Source of the DNA: Paenibacillus xylanexedens
GTDB taxonomy: Bacteria > Bacillota > Bacilli > Paenibacillales > Paenibacillaceae
DNA length: 64,000 nucleotides
NCBI RefSeq assembly: GCF_001908275.1
Contig: NZ_CP018620.1
Span: 4,526,001-4,590,000, forward strand
Direction: 5' to 3'
Positions 59,501 through 64,000 of this stretch are shown in pieces; position 1 is the stretch's first letter, and each line of letters opens with the position of its first letter. The notes under the pieces were generated by a model. The model was not told where the DNA came from. It saw only the letters and a list, made by a program, of their open reading frames with translations, and did not search any database. The translations under genes were made by a program, and so were the position numbers.

Positions 59501-60334
59501 ATGCCAATTGAAATCAAAGACATTGTGTCTAAGAAAATATTAAGTGAAGTAAAAGGTTATCTAGATATTGGTTTTACTCATTCACTAAATCCCTATACGG
59601 GTTGTGCATTTGCTTGCGAATACTGTTACGTCAGAGAAATGCCTATTCAAAAGTTTAAGGATATTCCTTGGGGATCGTGGGTGGATGTCAAGAATAATGC
59701 AGCAGAAAACTATCTAAGGGAAGTCTCTCTTCTAAGACGTAAAAATAAACCCATAAGTATATTCATGTCATCAGCTACAGATCCTTATCAACCTGTAGAG
59801 CAGAAGGCAAACATTACAAGAAGCCTATTGGAAGCAATGGATAAAAACCCACCGGATTCACTTCAAATTCAAACTAGAAGCCTGCTGGTTGCCAGAGACC
59901 TTGATATACTGCTGAAATTAAAGGAAAAATGTCGAATTCTGGTTTCAATGACAATCGAGACAGATCGCGAAGACGTGAAACGAATTTTTTCGCCCTATGC
60001 TCCTGGAATAGATTTAAGAGTTAAAGCCTTAAAAAAGATAAATGATGCAGGGATACACACACAAGTATCTATCTCCCCTGTGCTACCTTTTTCACCTAAT
60101 TTCGCTAACATGTTACAAGGCATAACTGATCGAATTTGGATTGATACGCTACTGATTGGTGATGGTCAAATGGGGATGAGATCTGAGCGGTTAGGGATGC
60201 CACAATTATTTGATGTGAACGGCTGGGACAGATGGTATGAGAAAAGCATTCATCTTAAAGTGGAAAAATATTTTAAGGCAAGGTTTCCATCTGAAATAAT
60301 TCATGTATCTAAAAACAGCGCATATCCATTTTAA
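59501..60334 (+). CDS. Radical SAM protein of the spore photoproduct lyase (SplB)-like family
   Basis: 277 residues with the radical SAM cluster motif CAFACEYC (CxxxCxxC) near residue 40, preceded by HSLNPYTGC and followed by the SPL-family-like MSSATDPYQPVE and TRSLLVARDLDIL. These proteins bind a 4Fe-4S cluster and cleave SAM to a radical. The family is distinct from the true spore photoproduct lyase, which is longer, and its substrate is not established. Start ATG 59501 after GAGGAG. The gene stands alone, with a long gap on its right, and has a putative HxlR-type operator in its promoter. DNA-repair relation to the SOS operon next door is possible but only suggested by proximity. Confidence 0.8.
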   Translation: MPIEIKDIVSKKILSEVKGYLDIGFTHSLNPYTGCAFACEYCYVREMPIQKFKDIPWGSWVDVKNNAAENYLREVSLLRRKNKPISIFMSSATDPYQPVEQKANITRSLLEAMDKNPPDSLQIQTRSLLVARDLDILLKLKEKCRILVSMTIETDREDVKRIFSPYAPGIDLRVKALKKINDAGIHTQVSISPVLPFSPNFANMLQGITDRIWIDTLLIGDGQMGMRSERLGMPQLFDVNGWDRWYEKSIHLKVEKYFKARFPSEIIHVSKNSAYPF

Positions 60335-60465
60335 TTTTAACTAGCCATTCATTTTATGAGGATCTTGTCCGTTTTTTCTTCCTGCAATAGAAATATTGCA
60401 AAATAGTGTTGGAAGATCAACTTTCCCTTACGACTCAATGGAGGCCGCATGAGTCCTCCATTGAC

Positions 60466-60755
60466 TTAAGAGAATATAATTGGCTTCAGTGAATTTCCTA
60501 AATCACTTAAGTTGTATTCGACTCTCGGAGGGACTTCTGCAAAAACAGTACGAATGACAATTCCATCCACTTCCATTGAACGTAAATTTTCATTGTGAAC
60601 CTTTTGACTGATCTCGGGATACTTTTACGAAGTTCTCCGAATCGTTGAGTTCCCTCAAAAGATCCCTCATAACCAATAACTTTCACTTTTTACCTATAAA
60701 TCCAAATATTATTGCGACGGGACAAAACGGCAACTCTTTTTTGAAATCACTACAT
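60466..60755 (-). pseudogene. Broken HxlR-family transcriptional regulator
   Basis: On the minus strand a ribosome binding site (GGAGG) precedes ATG 60755. Allowing four lesions, the sequence reads like an HxlR winged-helix protein: SDFKKELPFCPVAIIF, IGKK-stop-K (TGA where the family has the Trp of GGKWK), LLVMRDLF, EGTQRFGELRKSIP, then EISQKV and VDGIVIRTVFAEVPPRVEY up to a stop at 60466. The lesions are an extra base after the start codon, one nonsense codon and two one-base deletions. The C-terminal tail is also short. HxlR proteins are redox- or metabolite-sensing repressors, usually next to the gene they control, here the SnoaL-like gene across the divergent promoter. Reconstruction is by eye. 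Confidence 0.78.
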
Positions 60756-60793
60756 TATCGCCTCCAATAGTTACTATTAGGTTCCTATATAAC

Positions 60794-60827
60794 AAAAAGG
60801 TGCCTACTTACCAATTATCTAAAGTAG
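60794..60827. promoter_or_regulatory. HxlR-type operator candidate in the divergent SnoaL-like/hxlR promoter region
   Basis: A second copy of AAAAAGGTGCCTACTT (60794-60809), with CTACTT facing AAGTAG across an 11-12-base gap. It lies between the dead hxlR start (60755) and the SnoaL-like gene (60881), the usual site of autoregulation. Confidence 0.6.
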
Positions 60828-60880
60828 AGATAAAATTTAAGTGAAGGCATATGCTCACGAAAATAGAAAGGGGTTTAAAT

Positions 60881-61300
60881 ATGACGATTACAGAAAACAA
60901 ACAATTGATGTATCGTTTCACGAACTTCATTAATACGGCAAGCAAGGAACTTGCTGAAGAATTGATTTCTCCAGATGCTGTTTTTTATGTACCTATGCAA
61001 AAAGAACCAATGAATGGTCCAAGTGGTTATCTCTCCATAATTCATATGATGAGATCTGGTTTTTCCGATATACAATGGACTGTTAAGGAGCTGGTAGCAG
61101 AAGAGGATCTAATAGCAGCTCATTTTGTCATGAAGGGCACACAAGACGGAGAGTTTCTCGGGTTTCCACCAACGAGCAAAAAAATCGAAGTAAATGCAAT
61201 GAATTTTTATCGGATCTCCAATGGCCAAATTATTGAAGAGTATGGTCAACCCGATATGCTCGGCTTGCTTCAACAAATAGGGGCAATTCCAAAAGCATAA
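60881..61300 (+). CDS. SnoaL-like / ester cyclase family protein (NTF2 fold)
   Basis: 139 residues with the cone-shaped NTF2-like pattern: a helical start (NKQLMYRFTNFINTASKELAEELISPDAVFYVP), the central stretch GPSGYLSIIHMMRSGFSDIQWTVKELVAEEDLIAAHFVMKGT, and the end GFPPTSKKIEVNAMNFYRISNGQIIEEYGQPD. It resembles the SnoaL-like polyketide cyclase/ester cyclase superfamily, most members of which have unknown small-molecule substrates. Start ATG 60881, with GAAAGGGG seven bases upstream; ATG 60851 is less likely. It is 4 kb from the PKS cluster under a different promoter and paired with a broken HxlR regulator, so it is probably a detoxification or housekeeping gene and not part of the pathway. 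Confidence 0.8.
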   Translation: MTITENKQLMYRFTNFINTASKELAEELISPDAVFYVPMQKEPMNGPSGYLSIIHMMRSGFSDIQWTVKELVAEEDLIAAHFVMKGTQDGEFLGFPPTSKKIEVNAMNFYRISNGQIIEEYGQPDMLGLLQQIGAIPKA

Positions 61301-61363
61301 TTACATCTCCTCGATCTGGGCATCGTTCCAAAAAATTAAGAGTTGGATAAATAGATTAAAGTC

Positions 61364-61396
61364 GAAGAGGGACTGCATTTTGCAATCCCTCTTCTT
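61364..61396 (+). terminator. Terminator-like hairpin after the SnoaL-like gene
   Basis: GAAGAGGGACTGCA (61364-61377) pairs with 61381-61394 apart from one C-A mismatch; the loop is three T. The T tail is poor, so efficiency is uncertain. Confidence 0.6.
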
Positions 61397-61772
61397 AGTG
61401 ATTTACAATTAGGAATATATAATCTACCGTCCCTACAAGAATATCCCCGGCACGGTGAAGATTCATCACATTCTAAGCTACAACATGGAGTTTGGATATG
61501 AGACATACAAAATTCAAACGTATAAAATCAGTTGATTTACATGCCAAATGGTGCATTTGCATTCAGCTGAAGATTTAAAGATGCGAGTATATTTTGCAAG
61601 TCAGGTATAATTATAAAATGAATATTATTGATGTGTAGACTTGAATAAGTTACATAGCTTGGTCCAAGAGTGCTCTAAATATGTAAGGGAAATAATAGGG
61701 TGAAGATAGTTGACGCTTAATAGAGTAAATACTGCATCGTTTGAAAATCTTTCTATTGAAGGCGGTATATTA
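61397..61772. other. Intergenic region, possible short gene remnant
   Basis: No intact gene. One open stretch (about 61409-61534) contains YRPYKNIPGTVKIHHILSYN and ends in a stop without a start or ribosome binding site. It has the look of the end of a decayed gene, but I do not recognise it. The remainder is A+T-rich leader of the GNAT gene. Confidence 0.35.
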
Positions 61773-62219
61773 ATGAACAAACTTGAAATTAAAGTATCTA
61801 ACTATAATCCCAAGTATGCTGAACATACAGTGAAAATGTGGAGAGATAGTAAGGAACGGGCAATTGGTCAGGCTGAAACCCATAGCTTCGAAAACCATCT
61901 ATATTTTTTAAATCATATACTATCTAAACAGTATCAAATTGATTTAGCGTTAATTGATGAAAAAGTAGTTGGAATGATTGCCTATAGTGAAACTGAGATA
62001 AGCCAACTTTATATTCATATTGATTATCAAGGGAATGGAATAGGGCGAACCTTGCTTAATAAAGCAAAAGCACAAGCAAATGGAAACTTAACTCTATATA
62101 CATTCGAAGTTAATAAAAATGCCCAAAGATTTTATGAGAATAATGGATTTGAAATTACTGGTAGAGGACAAGAAAATGAAGAGAATTTACCTGATATACG
62201 ATATGAATTGAAGTTGTAA
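61773..62219 (+). CDS. GNAT family N-acetyltransferase
   Basis: 148 residues with the GNAT core: an N-terminal strand-helix, VVGMIAYSETEISQLYIHIDYQGNGIGRTLLNKAKAQ (motif A, acetyl-CoA pyrophosphate loop QGNGIG) and NKNAQRFYENNGFEITGR (motif B). It transfers an acetyl group from acetyl-CoA to an unknown amine. Start ATG 61773 has a modest AAGGCGG site. TTG 61710 would add 21 residues without family support. Codon use is A+T-rich like the other right-flank genes and unlike the PKS genes. It stands alone in its transcription unit. Confidence 0.88.
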   Translation: MNKLEIKVSNYNPKYAEHTVKMWRDSKERAIGQAETHSFENHLYFLNHILSKQYQIDLALIDEKVVGMIAYSETEISQLYIHIDYQGNGIGRTLLNKAKAQANGNLTLYTFEVNKNAQRFYENNGFEITGRGQENEENLPDIRYELKL

Positions 62220-62326
62220 AAATCGAATTTAAAGTCACATTCAAAAAAAAGTGAACAGTCTGCAGGTTAGCTGGATGCTTGACCACCCAACCATATTCAC
62301 TGGAACTGTAATCTCATGTATTTATC

Positions 62327-62356
62327 TTGACAGTAATTGGGTCTGACTCGTAATAT
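62327..62356 (+). promoter_or_regulatory. Sigma-A promoter with perfect -35
   Basis: TTGACA (62327-62332), 18-base spacer, TAATAT (62351-62356). Transcription should begin near 62363, well ahead of any ORF with a ribosome binding site. Confidence 0.65.
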
Positions 62357-62362
62357 TTGAAG

Positions 62363-62555
62363 TGGAGATGTAGGAAAGGGGACTCGCCGGACAATGTGGA
62401 CTTCCTTGTAATGGTTATCTAAACTGGATCGCTCGACTTGGTGTTGTGGTTATAACCACATGCCTCGTTTGTGATGCCGATCTGCAATCATTCAAGGGAC
62501 GCGAGGAACCGTTTGAATCAAACCCGGGCGCGGATACTTGATGTATCCGCTTTTT
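62363..62555 (+). ncRNA. Candidate structured leader or small RNA upstream of the SDR gene
   Basis: About 190 bases run from a good promoter to a perfect terminator without an ORF that has a ribosome binding site. The segment is richer in G+C than its surroundings and holds several pairings: AGGAA/TTCCT (about 62371-62406), the palindrome GTGGTTATAACCAC (62446-62459), TTCAA/TTGAA around 62491-62517, and the terminator stem. It ends 72 bases before the SDR start codon, so it may be a terminating riboswitch or attenuator, or a free small RNA. I could not match it to T-box, SAM, TPP, purine, ykkC, tmRNA or RNase P signatures. Confidence 0.45.
62530..62555 (+). terminator. Perfect Rho-independent terminator within the SDR leader
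   Basis: GCGGATAC (62530-62537), loop TTGAT, GTATCCGC (62543-62550), then TTTTT. It lies between promoter 62327 and the SDR gene. Confidence 0.85.
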
Positions 62556-62627
62556 GTTATACCTAGGATAATTCCATCTCCAATGAAAAATGGTTTTCTC
62601 CCTCCCTTATTAAACGGAGGTAATAAA

Positions 62628-63419
62628 ATGACCAAACTATACGGAAAAACCGCTATTGTGACAGGCACAAGCCGCCCCGGAGGTATTGGAACCGCTGTCT
62701 GCCGCACGTTGGCACAAGAAGGCGCTAATGTGTTCTATACCCATCTGTACGATTACGATAAAACAGAGAATCCGGGAGATGCCGACAAGAACTGGCCGGA
62801 TCTCTTCGCCGAAGAACTTCGCTCCTATGGCATTAAGGCAGCGCATATGGAGGTCGATCTTACCGATCCCACTTCCCCAGCGCGGCTGCTTGATGCATGC
62901 CGATCGGCTCTCGGGCTGCCGACCATTCTCGTCAACAACGCTACCTACAGCGTAGCAGCTGATTTCCGTCAATTGAGTGCATCACTGATCGATGCGCACT
63001 GCGCCATGAACATTCGAGGTACGTTCATGCTATCGGCCGAATTTGCACGTATGCTGGAGGTTGAACTGGCGGGCAGTCAGGTCCTTTGCGGCGGCCGGAT
63101 CATTAACCTCACGTCTGGTCAAGGTAAGGGGCCGATGCCTGGCAATCTCGCTTATGCCGCAACAAAAGGCGCTGTCTCCACCTTTACCGAATGTCTATCT
63201 GCTGAACTGGCTCCTCTTCACATTACTGTGAATGCGGTTGATCCCGGTCCTACCGATACGGGTTGGATGTCAGAAGAAGTGAAAAAAGCATTGCTACCGG
63301 GATTTCCGATGGGCAGGATCGGTCTTCCTGAAGATGTATCCCGTCTGATTGCTTTTCTGGCGAGCGATGATTCCCAATGGATTACCGGACAAATCATTCA
63401 TTCTAGAGGTGGTTTCTAA
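62628..63419 (+). CDS. SDR-family oxidoreductase (3-oxoacyl-ACP reductase-like)
   Basis: 263 residues, classical short-chain dehydrogenase. Cofactor motif TGTSRPGGIG near the N-terminus, NNATYS in the NNAG position, catalytic Ser in NLTSGQG, Tyr-Lys in YAATK, and the tail DPGPTDTGWM and ITGQIIHSRGGF. It resembles FabG-type reductases and other NAD(P)H-dependent SDRs with an insert after beta-2 (YDYDKTENPGDADKNW). Start ATG 62628, with ACGGAGG seven bases before; upstream in-frame ATGs lie in the leader after the terminator. It is 6 kb beyond the PKS operon with its own promoter and terminator, so a link to the polyketide is unlikely. The substrate is unknown. Confidence 0.88.
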   Translation: MTKLYGKTAIVTGTSRPGGIGTAVCRTLAQEGANVFYTHLYDYDKTENPGDADKNWPDLFAEELRSYGIKAAHMEVDLTDPTSPARLLDACRSALGLPTILVNNATYSVAADFRQLSASLIDAHCAMNIRGTFMLSAEFARMLEVELAGSQVLCGGRIINLTSGQGKGPMPGNLAYAATKGAVSTFTECLSAELAPLHITVNAVDPGPTDTGWMSEEVKKALLPGFPMGRIGLPEDVSRLIAFLASDDSQWITGQIIHSRGGF

Positions 63420-63437
63420 TTTCCATAAAACCAAAGG

Positions 63438-63470
63438 AAGCCGCCGATCAACAAGATCGGCGGCTTTATT
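63438..63470. terminator. Terminator after the SDR gene
   Basis: AAGCCGCCGATC (63438-63449) pairs perfectly with 63455-63466 across the loop AACAA, followed by TATT. The stem is strong although the T tail is short. Confidence 0.85.
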
Positions 63471-63485
63471 CGACTACGGGATACA

Positions 63486-63578
63486 ATGCTTTGTGAAGAA
63501 GATTATGCAACGGTGGCGAAAGAAGCTTTACGTCACTACCCAATCAATTGGGAAAAACTTGTCGTCTTCGCCTGTTAA
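63486..63578 (+). pseudogene. Fragment of a phosphotransferase (APH-like) gene
   Basis: A 30-codon open stretch, EEDYATVAKEALRHYPINWEKLVVFA, resembles the N-terminus of aminoglycoside/homoserine-kinase-type phosphotransferases common in Bacillota. It then stops, and the rest of the gene is absent because the convergent GlsB-like gene begins there. No ribosome binding site is seen. It is read as a truncated remnant; family assignment is tentative. Confidence 0.45.
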
Positions 63579-63832
63579 CGTCTTCGGAACGCTCCACCGC
63601 GCGCCAGAGCATAGAAAATCAAGAGAGCAATGATCGACCCGACGATCGCGGGTATGATATGAAATCCACCCACAACCGGCCCCCTCGGTCCCAACAGTTC
63701 ATACCCTAACCATGATCCAACAAAGCCAGCAATGATATTTCCGAGTACGCCTCCTGGCACGTCCCGTCCAATCAGATTTCCACTTAACCAGCCAATTAGC
63801 CCACCGACAATAAGTATCCAGATTAAATACAC
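63575..63832 (-). CDS. GlsB/YeaQ/YmgE family stress-response membrane protein
   Basis: An 85-residue, three-helix, glycine-rich membrane protein: IWILIVGGLIGWLSGNLIG, then GGVLGNIIAGFVGSWLGYELLG, then IIPAIVGSIIALLIFYALARGG with a basic tail (FRRR). This is the pattern of the transglycosylase-associated GlsB/YeaQ family, small inner-membrane proteins induced by general stress in many bacteria, with unknown biochemical role. The only minus-strand intact gene in the window. Start GTG 63832, with GGAAGGGAG eight bases upstream on the minus strand. No confident sigma-B promoter was found in the 170 bases before it. Confidence 0.87.
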   Translation of the reverse strand: MYLIWILIVGGLIGWLSGNLIGRDVPGGVLGNIIAGFVGSWLGYELLGPRGPVVGGFHIIPAIVGSIIALLIFYALARGGAFRRR

Positions 63833-63975
63833 GAATTGGTCTCCCTTCCATTGATTTATTACAAGTTATGTTTCGTTAGGGGGAATGTTGCGGATCCTCT
63901 GCAAATCGACCACTGAGAATCGATTACTAAACCATTTCCATTTTAATCCAAGGGTAGTAAAATCGGTTGTACCAC

Positions 63976-63995
63976 CACTAGTCTGAATGCTAGTG
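63976..63995. repeat. Short inverted repeat at the window edge
   Basis: CACTAG and CTAGTG separated by eight bases. It may be an operator or part of a longer hairpin that continues outside the window. Confidence 0.3.
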
Positions 63996-64000
63996 CAGAT

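Noticed and set aside
60881..61300. SnoaL-like protein as a polyketide cyclase of the cluster
   Set aside because: It is 4 kb outside the operon, behind the SOS operon, with its own operator and a decayed HxlR regulator, so a pathway role is unsupported.
62492..62707. 71-codon minus-strand ORF across the SDR leader
   Set aside because: It is antisense to the promoter-terminator segment and the SDR start, proline-rich and without a ribosome binding site.

Overview
The window looks like chromosomal DNA of a Bacillota species, most probably Paenibacillus or a close relative. Support comes from AAGGAGG-type ribosome binding sites, a Gram-positive (DinR-type) LexA box in front of a uvrX/yolD operon, a LoaP-type NusG paralogue and moderate G+C. 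Genus assignment is inference. The PKS genes look clearly richer in G+C than the A+T-rich DNA on both sides.

Left flank (1-1780): the 3' end of a nitrite/sulfite-reductase-like gene, a CopZ-like heavy-metal-associated protein, a glutaredoxin-like protein, a terminator, a decayed ferredoxin gene and a CsoR-family copper-type repressor. A 650-bp A+T-rich stretch follows. It carries a terminator, a direct repeat, a candidate promoter and a leader hairpin in front of the next operon.

Centre (about 2.2-57.2 kb): one apparent operon of nine same-strand genes for a trans-AT polyketide, plus a separate loaP gene after the operon terminator. Gene order: trans-acting AH-AT-ER; FAD monooxygenase; five PKS proteins; ICMT-type methyltransferase; cytochrome P450; terminator; loaP. 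My reading of the assembly line (| = protein boundary) is KS1-DH-KR | cMT-ACP-KS2-DH-KR | cMT-ACP-ER-KS3-DH-KR-ACP-KS4-DH-KR-cMT-ACP-KS5-DH-KR | ACP-KS6-DH-KR-ACP(dead)-ACP-KS7-KR-ACP-KS8 | DH-ACP-KR-KS9-ACP-KS10-ACP. All ten KSs keep Cys-His-His. There is no loading ACP and no thioesterase. The last two modules have no reductive domains, so the expected end product is a 3,5-diketo thioester that can close to a 4-hydroxy-2-pyrone. The adjacent ICMT-family enzyme could O-methylate it. The predicted product is therefore a C-methylated polyene 4-methoxy-2-pyrone, oxidised by the flavoenzyme and/or the P450. I do not recognise the cluster as a characterised one.

Right flank (57.2-64 kb): an SOS-regulated operon (uvrX, yolD, unknown gene), an SPL-like radical SAM gene, a broken HxlR-family regulator next to a SnoaL-like gene, a GNAT acetyltransferase, a promoter-to-terminator segment with no convincing ORF, an SDR oxidoreductase, a phosphotransferase gene fragment and a GlsB/YeaQ-type membrane protein. 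A 16-bp element is shared by the promoters of the radical SAM and SnoaL-like genes, and the dead HxlR gene lies beside one copy. Three decayed genes sit in the flanks, which fits a region with much gene turnover around the large cluster.
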